In this document: in pieces, positions 50,209 to 58,480 of the stretch
Numbering within the stretch: position 1 is the stretch's first letter
How the letters are laid out: every line of letters starts with the position of its first letter
NCBI RefSeq assembly: GCF_000725885.1
Contig: NZ_JODR01000031.1
Location: forward strand, 12,404-76,403
Reading direction: 5' to 3'
Source of the DNA: Streptomyces albus subsp. albus
GTDB lineage: Bacteria > Actinomycetota > Actinomycetes > Streptomycetales > Streptomycetaceae
Length of the DNA: 64,000 nucleotides
Translations under genes and position numbers: made by a program
Notes under the pieces: model-generated
What the model saw: the letters and a program-made list of their open reading frames with translations, nothing else
Databases searched by the model: none
Told to the model about the DNA's origin: nothing

Positions 50209-51621
50209 TCAGGAGACGAGCGTGTAGAAGTAGTAGCCCAGCGGGATCATCACGATCCACAGACCCCACGGGATCTCGCGGAAGCGTCCCGCCGCCGCCT
50301 TGATCAGCACGTGCGCCGCGAGGCCGACGGCGATACCGGTGCCGAAGTTGCCGAAGAAGACGGTCGTGGCGACCAGCAGGGCCGCGGGCAGCGCGGTGGT
50401 GGGCTCGCTGAAGTCCACCTTGCGCAGCGCACCGAGCATCGTCAGCCCGATGTACATCAGCACCGGCGCGGTGGCCGCCGACGGGATGAGGGTGGCGAAC
50501 GGGGTGATGAGCAGCAGCGCGGCGAAACCGCCCGCGGCCACCACCGAGGACAGCCCGGTGCGTCCGCCGCTGTCCGCGCCGGCCGAGGACTCCAGATACG
50601 CCGTCATGCTGGGCGCGCCCAGCCCGGCGCCGCCGATCACCGCGGCCGAGTCGACGTAGAAGGGGCGCCGCATCCGGGGCAGGTTGCCGTCGGCGTCCAG
50701 CAGCTTCGCCCGGCCGGAGACGGCCAGCAGGGTGCCCGTCATGGAGAAGAACTCCGAGACGAAGAAGGCGAAGATGTACGGGAAGTACTCGGGCTTGAGC
50801 GCGCCGAGCACATCCACGTGGAAGGCGACCGGGCCGGGGCTGTCGGGGGCACCGAAGAGGTGGTCGGGCAGCTCGGTGACCCCGGCGGGGATACCGGCGA
50901 CGGTGACCGCCGCCATGGTGATCAGGAAGGCGCCGGGCACCTTGCGGGAGGAGAGCGCGGCCAGCAGCACCAGCCCGCCCAGGGCGAGCAGCGCCGGGGC
51001 CTGGGACAGATCGCCCAGGGTGAGGCTGTTGCTCTGCGGCTTGGCCTCCACCAGGCCGCTGTCGCGGAAGCCGAGCAGCGCGATGTAGAGGCCGAGGCCC
51101 GCGCTGATCGCGTACTTGAGGTTGAGCGGCATCAGCCGGGTGAGCAGGTCGCGGATGCCGAAGAGGGTCAGCAGCAGGAAGGCGACACCGGACCACAGCA
51201 CCATGCCGAGTGCCGCGTCCCAGGGCACGTGGTCCTGGCCGACGAGGGTGACCGCCACCAGCGCCACCCCGCCGAGGCCGGGGGCCAGCACGAAGGGCAG
51301 GTTGGCGGCCAGTCCCATGGCGAGCGTGGCCAGGACGACGGCGAGGATGACGGCGGTGGTCACCGGGCCGTGCGGCATCCCGGCCTTGGCCAGCTGTCCG
51401 GGCACCACGACGGCGGCGTAGGCGGTGGCCACGAACATCGACAGGCCGGCCAGCACCTCGGTGCGGGGCGTACTGCCCCGGGCGCGGACGGCGAACCACC
51501 GCTCCAGCAGGGAGTTGCCGGACGGGCTGGGCTGCGGGGGCGGTCCGGCGGTCGCGGTGCCGGTGCCGTCCGGCCGCGTGGTGCCGGGCTGCCCCGGGGG
51601 CGGGTTGTCGGTGTGGGGCAT
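50209..51621 (-). CDS. AzgA-type NCS2 adenine/guanine/hypoxanthine permease
   Basis: 470 residues from the ATG at 51621. After a proline-rich cytoplasmic tail of about 35 residues, 12-14 hydrophobic segments follow. The family blocks are TEVLAGLSMFVATAYA, the ISAGLGLYIALLGF region and MLGAPSMTAYLESSAGADSGGRTGL with the acidic residue that binds the purine (quoted in part: SMTAYLESSAGADSGGRTGL). Members are proton symporters for purine bases. It is upstream of adenine deaminase in the same unit and divergent from the LacI regulator. Confidence 0.92.
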   Translation of the reverse strand: MPHTDNPPPGQPGTTRPDGTGTATAGPPPQPSPSGNSLLERWFAVRARGSTPRTEVLAGLSMFVATAYAAVVVPGQLAKAGMPHGPVTTAVILAVVLATLAMGLAANLPFVLAPGLGGVALVAVTLVGQDHVPWDAALGMVLWSGVAFLLLTLFGIRDLLTRLMPLNLKYAISAGLGLYIALLGFRDSGLVEAKPQSNSLTLGDLSQAPALLALGGLVLLAALSSRKVPGAFLITMAAVTVAGIPAGVTELPDHLFGAPDSPGPVAFHVDVLGALKPEYFPYIFAFFVSEFFSMTGTLLAVSGRAKLLDADGNLPRMRRPFYVDSAAVIGGAGLGAPSMTAYLESSAGADSGGRTGLSSVVAAGGFAALLLITPFATLIPSAATAPVLMYIGLTMLGALRKVDFSEPTTALPAALLVATTVFFGNFGTGIAVGLAAHVLIKAAAGRFREIPWGLWIVMIPLGYYFYTLVS

Positions 51622-51781
51622 CGCTACCTCGGGTGCGCGGGCCGCGGGGGGAGCGGCGGTTCGTACGGGATCGGGGAGCGCGGGCTCCGGACACGGGCGC
51701 CGTGCGGGGCGGGACGCCGCGACGGTGGGGGTGCCGCCGGGAGTGGGCGTCCGTGCCGGGCACGGGGTGTGTGGCACGGTC

Positions 51782-51825
51782 TCTGCAACCGGTCTCTGAA
51801 ACCGGTTGCAGAGACCGGTTGCAGA
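51782..51825. promoter_or_regulatory. Three LacI-type operators at 13-bp spacing
   Basis: Three ACCGGT-centred palindromes: TGCAACCGGTCTC, GAAACCGGTTGC and GAGACCGGTTGCAG. The CCGG centres at 51789, 51802 and 51815 are exactly 13 bp apart. The whole block begins TCTGCAACCGGT and ends ACCGGTTGCAGA, so it is an inverted repeat itself. It lies 50 bases before the LacI start and 160 bases before the permease start. Confidence 0.85.
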
Positions 51826-51875
51826 TAGGATGACACGGACCGGTCCGCGCGGGAAGACCGGCAGAGGGGAGCAGC

Positions 51876-52856
51876 GTGCCGACGCTCGCGGACGTGGCCA
51901 GGGAAGCGGGGGTCTCCAAGGCCACCGCGTCCCGCGCGATGATGCGGCCCGACATGGTCGCCGCGCCCACCCTGGAACGGGTCAGGGAGGCCGCACAGCG
52001 CCTGGGCTTCCAGCCCAACCGGGCGGCACGCGCACTGACCACCGGGCGCACCGGACTGCTGGGACTCATCGTGCCCACGCTCGCCAACCCGTTCTTCTCG
52101 CCACTGGTCCTCGGCGCCCAGCAGGCGGCCGAGGACACCGACAGCCATCTGCTGCTCGGCGTCTCCGAGTACGACCCCGAACGCGAGGCCGTCCTCGCCG
52201 AACGCCTCGGCGAACAAGCCGACGGACTCGTCCTGGTCGCCCCCGTCGGCGACGACCGCACCCTGCGCGCACTGGCCCGCCGCCGCCCCGTCGTCCTCGT
52301 CGACCGCCGGGTGGGACGACTGCCCGCCGTCGTCCTGGACACCGCCTCCGGCACCGCCGAACTCGTCCACCACCTCGCCCGGCTGGGCCACCGCGACATC
52401 GCCTACCTGTCCGGCCCGCCCGGCTCCTGGGCCGACCGGGAACGCCGCAGCGCCGGGGAGGAGGCCGCCGCCGCGCACGACGGCAGGCTCCATGTGCGGG
52501 GCCCGCTGCCGCCCACCTACGACGCCGGGGTGGCCGCCGCCCGCGACCTGCCGCCCGCCGCCACCGCCGTCGTCGCCTACAACAGCTATCTGGCCCTCGG
52601 CCTGCTGCACGGCCTGGGCGCCGCCGGACTGCGCGTCCCCGAGGACCTCAGCCTGGCCGCCGCCGACGACCTGACGGCCCTGGGCGCCACCGATCCGCCG
52701 GTCACCGCGCTCGACGTCCCGGTGGCCGAGGCGGGCGCCCTGGCCGTCTCGCGGGTGCTCCAGGCCGGCTCCGGCACCCGCCCCGCGGCCACCACCCGGC
52801 TGGCCACCCGCCTCCAGCCCCGCGGCTCCACCACCCGCCCGGGCCACCCCGACTGA
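51876..52856 (+). CDS. LacI-family transcriptional regulator
   Basis: 326 residues from a GTG start (GGGGAGCA upstream). The N-terminal LacI helix-turn-helix, TLADVAREAGVSKATASRAM at 3-22, and the hinge helix RAARALTTGRT are canonical. A periplasmic-binding-protein-like ligand domain follows (GLIVPTLANPFFSPL through the C-terminus). It is divergent from the AzgA permease and adenine deaminase genes and is preceded by the triple operator, so it most likely represses itself and that unit, with a purine or nucleoside-derived effector as inducer. The effector is inference. Confidence 0.93.
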   Translation: MPTLADVAREAGVSKATASRAMMRPDMVAAPTLERVREAAQRLGFQPNRAARALTTGRTGLLGLIVPTLANPFFSPLVLGAQQAAEDTDSHLLLGVSEYDPEREAVLAERLGEQADGLVLVAPVGDDRTLRALARRRPVVLVDRRVGRLPAVVLDTASGTAELVHHLARLGHRDIAYLSGPPGSWADRERRSAGEEAAAAHDGRLHVRGPLPPTYDAGVAAARDLPPAATAVVAYNSYLALGLLHGLGAAGLRVPEDLSLAAADDLTALGATDPPVTALDVPVAEAGALAVSRVLQAGSGTRPAATTRLATRLQPRGSTTRPGHPD

Positions 52857-52867
52857 GCCCGCGCGCG

Positions 52868-53035
52868 GGCGGGCCGGTGTCGGGGTGCCCGGTGTCGGGG
52901 TGCCCGGTCTCGGGCGGCTCGGCGTTGGGCGGCCTGATGTGGGGCCGCACGGCCTCGGGCCACCCGGCCTGCGACTGTCCGGCCTCGGGCCACTCGGCCC
53001 CGGGCCACCCGGCCCCCGGTCACGTGGCCCGGGGC
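52868..53035. repeat. Degenerate short tandem repeats between LacI and kinase genes
   Basis: Between the convergent LacI and PfkB genes, about 15-18-bp units of the type GGTGTCGGGGTGCCC and GGCCTCGGGCCACCC recur about nine times with drift. It has low complexity; no gene is seen. Confidence 0.6.
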
Positions 53036-53038
53036 CGG

Positions 53039-54037
53039 TCAGGCCCGCTCCTGCCGGGTCAGGAGCGGCGCCAGCGGGTCGTGCTCGTCCAGGAGTGCGG
53101 CGACCTCCGCGGCGGTGGGGCCGGTGGCCGGGCCGCGGCGGGTGACGGCGACCGACGCGGCGACGTTCGCCCCGCGTGCCGCCTCGGAGGGGCGGGCGCC
53201 GTGCCCCAGCAGGGCGAGGAACGCGCCGACATGGGCGTCGCCCGCGCCGTTGCTGTCCACCGCTTCCACCGGCCGCCCCGGCACATGCACCGGGGCGGCG
53301 CCGGCCTCGGCCAGCCAGCAGCCGTCCGCGTCGCCGCGCACCAGCACCCCGGCGCCGGGACGCAGCCGGTCCACGAGGGCGCGGGCGGCGGCGTCCGCGT
53401 CCGCGAGCCCCGTCAGCAGCCGGGCCTCGCGGCGGTTGCAGCTGAGCCAGTCCACGCGGGAGAGCACCCGCGCCAGCCGGTCCGCGTCGATGTCGGCGAC
53501 CAGCGGGCCGGGGTCCAGGCACAGCACCACGCCCGGGGCCAGGTCCTCGGCGAGCGCGGTGAGCCGTTCACCGGCACCGGCGTGGACGAGCCCGTACCCG
53601 GAGAGCTGCACCAGGTCGCCGGGCCGGGGTTCGGCCGCCAGCAGCCGGGCCTCGGCGGCGCTCAGTTCGCCCTCCACGCCGGTGGCGGTCACGAAGGTGC
53701 GTTCGCCCTCGGCGTCCACCAGGGCCACGCAGTAGCCGGTGTCCCGGCCGGGGCGGGGCGTGAGCAGCGGGGTGACGCCCTCGGCGGCCAGCGCGGAGCG
53801 CACCAGGTCGCCGAACGGGCCGGTGCCGTGCCCGCCGCCGTAGACGGCGGGCAGTCCCATCCGGCGTGCCGCGGCCAGCACGTTGAAGCCGCCGCCGGCG
53901 GTCTGCACCGCGTGCGAGGCCAGCACGTCGCCGCCCCTCTCGGGCAGCCGCGGGACGCGCAGCACCATGTCGACGATCACGCTGCCGGCCAGGATCAGCC
54001 GCGGTCCGGCCGGCGGCGGTGTTCCGTCCGCGTTCAT
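53039..54037 (-). CDS. PfkB-family kinase (ribokinase-like)
   Basis: 332 residues from the ATG at 54037, in ATGA overlap with the permease stop. N-terminal HAVQTAGGGFNVLAAARRMG and the C-terminal catalytic signature DSNGAGDAHVGAFLALLG are clear. Ribokinase-like enzymes phosphorylate ribose, nucleosides or hydroxymethylpyrimidines. It is the last gene of the GntR - ADP-ribosylglycohydrolase - NCS1 permease - kinase set, so it probably phosphorylates ribose or a nucleoside taken up and processed by the earlier products. Confidence 0.92.
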   Translation of the reverse strand: MNADGTPPPAGPRLILAGSVIVDMVLRVPRLPERGGDVLASHAVQTAGGGFNVLAAARRMGLPAVYGGGHGTGPFGDLVRSALAAEGVTPLLTPRPGRDTGYCVALVDAEGERTFVTATGVEGELSAAEARLLAAEPRPGDLVQLSGYGLVHAGAGERLTALAEDLAPGVVLCLDPGPLVADIDADRLARVLSRVDWLSCNRREARLLTGLADADAAARALVDRLRPGAGVLVRGDADGCWLAEAGAAPVHVPGRPVEAVDSNGAGDAHVGAFLALLGHGARPSEAARGANVAASVAVTRRGPATGPTAAEVAALLDEHDPLAPLLTRQERA

Positions 54038-55647
54038 CGGGCGGCTCCTTCCCCGGTTCCGGCGGCGGGCGCGACGGCCTCGCCGGCCCCGGCTGCTTCC
54101 TCGGTGGCGGTCGTACGGGCGGCGGGACCGGCGGCCGTGCCGCCGTCCGCCGTCCGGGCCGCAAGGTCCGCTTCCGCTGCCGCCGCCGCGTCCTCGCGCC
54201 GGGTGCGTGCCGCCTCGGCGCTCACGGCCCGGTCCAGCGGGTGCAGCAGGCTGTACCCGACGGCGGCCACCGCGAAGGTCACCACCCAGCCCAGGCCGTT
54301 CTCGCCCAGCCAGCTGTGCGAGAAGGGCCCGGAGAACCACACGTCGGTGTCGCTCGTCTTGGCCTCCGTCAGCAGCAGCCCCACGACGATGGCGACGGCC
54401 CACGACAGACAGGCCGACCAGGCGAAGCCGCCGTTGTACCAGTAGCGGCCGGACCGGCCCGGCCGCATCAGCGCCTCCGGGTCGTAGGCGCGGCGCCGCA
54501 GCATGTCCACCGCGAAGACACCCACCCACGCGGTGATGGGCACCGCCAGCAGGGTCAGGAAGGTGGTGAAGGGGCCGTAGAAGTCCTTGGCGACGAGCAT
54601 GAAGTAGATGCCGCCCGCGAAGGTGATCACGATGTCGAGGCCGACGGCGACGGTGCGCTTGGCGCGGACGCCGAGGGTGACGAGCGTCAGGCCCGCCGAG
54701 TAGACCGACAGGTGGTTGGAGAGCAGCAGCCCGCCGAACGCGGCGATCAGGTACGGCACGGCCATCCAGGAGGGCAGCATCGCCTTGATCGCGGCCACCG
54801 GGTCGGAGGCGGCGGCCAGCGAGGTGTCACCGGCAGACAGCAGGGAGCCCAGGGAGATCAGCAGCACCAGCGGGATACCGGCGCCCCAGGCGGAGGCCAG
54901 CACCAGCCGGCCACCGGGCACGGAGCGCGGCAGATAGCGGGCGTAGTCGGCGCCCGCGTTGGCCCAGCCGATACCGGTACCCGCCGCGATCACACCGATT
55001 CCGGCGATCACGGCGCTCATCGGCGCCGCCGGCGCGTGTGCCACCTTCGCCCAGTCGACCGTGGCGGCCAGGAATGCCATGACCACCAGGTTGAGCAGCC
55101 CGAACACATAGGTCGCCCACCGGTTGATCCACATGATGGCGGCGTGCCCGAGCCCGCTGATCAGCAGCGTGCAGGCGATGAACACCAGCAGACACACCAG
55201 CGTCAGCACGGTGTTGGCGTGTGCGCCGAAGACGATGGCCAGCAGCGACAGCAGCGCGTAGGCGGCGGTGGTGGTGTTGACCGTCTCCCAGCCCACCCGG
55301 CTGATCCACGTCACCAGCGTCGGCCCGGTGTTGCCGCGGCGGCCGAAGACGGCGCGGGAGAGGGTGAGGGCGGGGGCACCGCCCCGCTTCCCCGCGATGC
55401 TCAACGCGCCCACCAGCGCGAACGATCCGAAGGCGCCGATGACGGCGACGAGGACCGCCTGCCAGATGTTGAGCCCCCGGAAAGCGACCAGCGTCGCGCC
55501 CAGCGGCAGGCCCAGGATCGAGATGTTGGCCGCGAACCAGGTCCAGAACATCTGGTTGGCGGCTCCGTGCCGTTCGGTGTCCGGCACCGGTTCAATGCCG
55601 CGGGTCTCCACGGCGCCGACCAGCTCACTCCTCTTCGAGTCAGCCAT
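54034..55647 (-). CDS. NCS1-family cytosine/purine/nucleoside permease
   Basis: 537 residues from the ATG at 55647 (AAGGAGG site). Twelve hydrophobic segments follow the CodB/NCS1 pattern, with FWTWFAANISILGLPLGATL early (helix 1) and WANAGADYARYLP later, both typical nucleobase-permease sites. A long Ala/Glu-rich cytoplasmic tail of about 70 residues ends the protein. NCS1 carriers import cytosine, purines, allantoin, hydantoins or nucleosides with protons or sodium. The substrate should match that of the linked glycohydrolase-like enzyme and kinase. Confidence 0.92.
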   Translation of the reverse strand: MADSKRSELVGAVETRGIEPVPDTERHGAANQMFWTWFAANISILGLPLGATLVAFRGLNIWQAVLVAVIGAFGSFALVGALSIAGKRGGAPALTLSRAVFGRRGNTGPTLVTWISRVGWETVNTTTAAYALLSLLAIVFGAHANTVLTLVCLLVFIACTLLISGLGHAAIMWINRWATYVFGLLNLVVMAFLAATVDWAKVAHAPAAPMSAVIAGIGVIAAGTGIGWANAGADYARYLPRSVPGGRLVLASAWGAGIPLVLLISLGSLLSAGDTSLAAASDPVAAIKAMLPSWMAVPYLIAAFGGLLLSNHLSVYSAGLTLVTLGVRAKRTVAVGLDIVITFAGGIYFMLVAKDFYGPFTTFLTLLAVPITAWVGVFAVDMLRRRAYDPEALMRPGRSGRYWYNGGFAWSACLSWAVAIVVGLLLTEAKTSDTDVWFSGPFSHSWLGENGLGWVVTFAVAAVGYSLLHPLDRAVSAEAARTRREDAAAAAEADLAARTADGGTAAGPAARTTATEEAAGAGEAVAPAAGTGEGAAR

Positions 55648-55759
55648 GGCCCGACCTCCTTGTGAGGCGATGGGCGGGGAGCGGTGCTCCCCGCGGACAT
55701 GAGGAGCGTGCTCCTCGGGAACATCCGGCCCGAGCGGGCCGGCCCCCCCACAACGGGGT

Positions 55760-56836
55760 TCAGGCGTCGCCGCCGTCGGGACGCGCACCGGCCGCCACGG
55801 GGGCCGCCGGGCAGGTGTCGCGCAGCGCCAGCAGAGCGGCGGCGAGCGGCTCCAGATCCAGGCCGTTGACGGATCGCAGGGTGGCCACGGCATCGGCGGG
55901 CAGGCCGCGCAGACCCGCCACCGCACCGGCGACGGCACCTGCTATGGCACCGATCGTGTCGCAGTCCCCGCCCAGGTTGGCGGCCAGCAGACAGCACCGC
56001 CACGGGTCGTCACCGGCGAGCGCCAGCACCGCGAAGGCGGCCGGCACCGACTCCTGCGAGGCGACGCTGGTGCCGATGAGCTTGCTGATCGTCTCGACGG
56101 TCGCCTCGTCGTCCGGGTCCAGCCCCGCCACGGTGGCCCGCGCCCAGCGGATACGGGCGGCGATGTCGGCGCCCGCCACCCAGTTCCCGCGCCGGGCACC
56201 GGCCTCGGCGGCGGCCTCGGCCGCGTCCATCGCCTCGTCGAGCGGTGCTCCGGCGACCGCGCTGCTCACCGCGGCGGCGACCGCCGCCGCACCCGCGATG
56301 CCGATGGTGGTGTCGTGGGTGACCTGGCAGGACTCCACCACCCGGTCGACGAAGGCCTCCAGCGGCTGTACGGGGAAGGCCACCCCGACGGGGGTGACGC
56401 GCATGGCGGCGCCGTTCGTCGTGCCCGTCCGGCCGGCCTCCTGCGTCGGCACGCCCCGTGCGACGGCGTCCAGCGCCGCCTTCGTGGAGGGCCCCAGCAG
56501 GTCCAGGGAGCCCTTGGCCTTCATCCCGGCCTCCCACTCCAGCAGGGCGTGGGCGAACCGTTCGGGGTCGATCCGGCCGCCGCTCCCGGTGAGCAGCCGT
56601 CCGACGATGAGGGCCTGGTCGGTGTCGTCCGTGATGCTGCCGGCGGGCAGCCCCGCCGCCACCGGGTTGTCGGGCGGTCCGGCCTCGAAGCCGGTGACGC
56701 GGCCGAAGCGGGCCGCGATGACGGACCGCGACATGATCTGGGTGGGCATGCCCAAGGCGTCGCCCAGGGCGAGCCCGTAGAGGGCTCCCGCCGCGCGGTC
56801 GGTGCGCGCGTCGTGCGGGTCGTGCGGGTCGTGCAT
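55760..56836 (-). CDS. ADP-ribosylglycohydrolase-family protein
   Basis: 358 residues. The dinuclear magnesium site of the ARH/DraG family is intact: GSITDDTDQAL near residue 66 and LGGDCDTIGAIAGAVAGA near residue 290, with GALYGLALGDALG at the N-terminus. DraG-like members remove ADP-ribose from proteins or small acceptors. In this context, beside a nucleobase/nucleoside permease and a ribokinase-like kinase, N-glycosidic cleavage of an imported nucleoside or ADP-ribosyl compound is a reasonable guess. It lies 112 bases before the permease and 42 after the GntR gene. Confidence 0.93.
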   Translation of the reverse strand: MHDPHDPHDARTDRAAGALYGLALGDALGMPTQIMSRSVIAARFGRVTGFEAGPPDNPVAAGLPAGSITDDTDQALIVGRLLTGSGGRIDPERFAHALLEWEAGMKAKGSLDLLGPSTKAALDAVARGVPTQEAGRTGTTNGAAMRVTPVGVAFPVQPLEAFVDRVVESCQVTHDTTIGIAGAAAVAAAVSSAVAGAPLDEAMDAAEAAAEAGARRGNWVAGADIAARIRWARATVAGLDPDDEATVETISKLIGTSVASQESVPAAFAVLALAGDDPWRCCLLAANLGGDCDTIGAIAGAVAGAVAGLRGLPADAVATLRSVNGLDLEPLAAALLALRDTCPAAPVAAGARPDGGDA

Positions 56837-56878
56837 GAGGGGGTGCTCGCGGCTTTCTGTCGAGGTGGGTGGTGCTGC

Positions 56879-57598
56879 TCAGAGGGCGCCGGGTTCGCCG
56901 AAGCTGGTGCGCAGTTCGAAACGTGCCGGGTCCAGCAGGCTGACGACGTGTTCGAGGACGGCGCCGGTGGGGGAGCGCCCGATGCGGGTGACCCGCAGGA
57001 AGGACGTCCCCTCCGCCCGCCGCAGCTGTGCCGCGTCCGCGGCGTCCAGCGGTACGGCGGTGGCCCGCTGCTCGCCGGAGGCCACCACCAGTCCGGCGGC
57101 GGCCAGGGTGGCGGTCAGCGAACCGTCCACGAGTCCGGTCCGCGGCACGTCGGCCAGCCCCGGGTACAGCGGCACCCGGCTGCGTTCGAGGGAGACCCGG
57201 TCGCCGCCGGCGAGGGTGCGCATCCGGTCGACGGCCAGGAAGTGGTCGTCGTCCAGGCCCAGTCGTGAGCTCAGATCCGGTTCGCGCACGGTCTCCAGCC
57301 GCAGCACGGTCGTCTCGGGCGTCACGCCCTGTTCGGTCAGCGCCTGTTTCCAGCCGTGCCGGTTGTCCAGGGGAGCGCCGTCGAAGCTGACGAACGAGCC
57401 GATGCCGGGGTGGGTGCGCACCAGTCCCTCGTCGGCGAGGGAGCGCAGGGCCGCCCGTACGGTGGACCGGCTCACCGAGAAGCGCTCGGTGAGGGCGTGC
57501 TCGCCCGGCAGCCGGGTCCCGTCCGGCAGGGTCCCGCGCCGGATCTCCCGGCTCAGGATGCGGGCCACCCGCTGATGCTTGCGTGCCTGTTCGGACAT
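56879..57598 (-). CDS. GntR-family regulator, HutC/UTRA type
   Basis: 239 residues. The N-terminal winged helix (LPGEHALTERFSVSRSTVRA) and the C-terminal UTRA ligand domain, an alpha/beta chorismate-lyase-like fold ending HVVSLLDPARFELRT, are evident. It heads the four-gene unit and probably regulates it, with a metabolite of the imported substrate as effector. A 12-bp palindrome covers its start codon and direct repeats lie just upstream. Confidence 0.93.
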   Translation of the reverse strand: MSEQARKHQRVARILSREIRRGTLPDGTRLPGEHALTERFSVSRSTVRAALRSLADEGLVRTHPGIGSFVSFDGAPLDNRHGWKQALTEQGVTPETTVLRLETVREPDLSSRLGLDDDHFLAVDRMRTLAGGDRVSLERSRVPLYPGLADVPRTGLVDGSLTATLAAAGLVVASGEQRATAVPLDAADAAQLRRAEGTSFLRVTRIGRSPTGAVLEHVVSLLDPARFELRTSFGEPGAL

Positions 57599-57632
57599 GT
57601 CCGCACCGTAGACGTACCTGTCCGAACCTGTC
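57592..57632. promoter_or_regulatory. Candidate GntR operators at its own start
   Basis: CGGACATGTCCG at 57592-57603 is a perfect palindrome containing the GntR start codon. ACCTGTC repeats directly at 57616-57622 and 57626-57632, ten bp apart. Both are plausible autoregulatory sites; neither matches a consensus I can name with certainty. Confidence 0.5.
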
Positions 57633-57750
57633 TGTTCCGTGGGTCACACCAGGACAGCTCAGGACAGCTCGGGACCGCCTGCGCGCACGGGCCACGGGCT
57701 CCCGGAACCGGGCGGCGGCCCGCCCGGTCGCCGCCGGTTAAGCTCGGTCG

Positions 57751-58110
57751 ATGAGCAGCAGTGAGATCGAGCAGGCCGACCCGTCCGTCCGGGCGGAACT
57801 GGGCGCGTTGCGGGACAGCATCGACAACATCGATGCGGCGGTGGTGCACATGCTCGCGGAGCGCTTCAAGTGCACCCAGCGCGTCGGCCGCCTCAAGGCC
57901 GACCACAGCCTGCCCCCGGCCGACCCGGCCCGCGAATCCCGCCAGATCGCCCGCCTGCGCGCCCTGGCCAAGGACGCCAAACTCGACCCCGCCTTCGCCG
58001 AGAAGCTGCTCAACTTCATCATCGCCGAGGTCATCCGGCACCACGAGCAGATCGCCGACGGAGTCGAGCCGGGCGGCCACCCCGGGACGGCCGCCGCCTC
58101 CCACGACTGA
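57751..58110 (+). CDS. Chorismate mutase (AroQ type)
   Basis: 119 residues, starting from a start codon at 57751 with weak upstream signal. The all-helical AroQ fold is evident: ELGALRDSIDNIDAAVVHML, ERFKCTQRVGRLKADHSLPP with the conserved R and K, then ESRQIARLRALAKDAKLDPA and FIIAEVIRHHEQ. It converts chorismate to prephenate for phenylalanine and tyrosine. It is monofunctional and stands alone, as in other Streptomyces, followed by a strong terminator. Confidence 0.93.
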   Translation: MSSSEIEQADPSVRAELGALRDSIDNIDAAVVHMLAERFKCTQRVGRLKADHSLPPADPARESRQIARLRALAKDAKLDPAFAEKLLNFIIAEVIRHHEQIADGVEPGGHPGTAAASHD

Positions 58111-58129
58111 CCCGGCAACACCGGACACA

Positions 58130-58184
58130 CGCGAGCGCGCCCGGCCCTCGCCCCTCGCGGGGCAGGGGGCCGGGCGCGCTCGCG
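58130..58184 (+). terminator. 18-bp perfect hairpin after chorismate mutase
   Basis: Bases 58130-58147 are fully complementary to 58167-58184, and the interior can pair further. It lies 20 bases after the stop codon. Confidence 0.85.
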
Positions 58185-58252
58185 GTACGCGGGGTCTCGG
58201 CGGGCGGACCACCGAGGCCGGAACGCAGGGGTCGGGGCCGGATCGCCGGGCG

Positions 58253-58480
58253 GCCTCAGCGGACCGCAGGACCCTCAGCGGGTCAGCGCAGAGTCTCAAC
58301 GGATCGCAGGACCGACCTCCAGCGGGTCAGTGCAGGTCTCAGCGGGTCCCAGGACCCCCAGCGGGGCAGCGCAGGTCTCAGTGGTTCGCAGGACCCTCAG
58401 CGGTCACAGCGGGGCCCTCAGCGGGGCAGCAGGGCCCCCAGCCCGGCCGCAGCGCCCTCAGCCGGTCGCAGCGCCCTCAG
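58253..58480. repeat. Degenerate 20-26-bp repeats between chorismate mutase and pyruvate kinase
   Basis: The 366-base gap 58111-58476 has no gene. After the terminator, about 11 copies of a unit resembling CTCAGCGGGTCGCAGGACC recur, with variable spacing. The pyruvate kinase stop codon lies within the last copy. Confidence 0.7.
58411..58438 (-). terminator. Possible pyruvate kinase terminator
   Basis: GGGGCCCT at 58411-58418 pairs with AGGGCCCC at 58431-58438, about 40 bases beyond the pyruvate kinase stop on the minus strand and inside the repeat tract. Confidence 0.45.
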
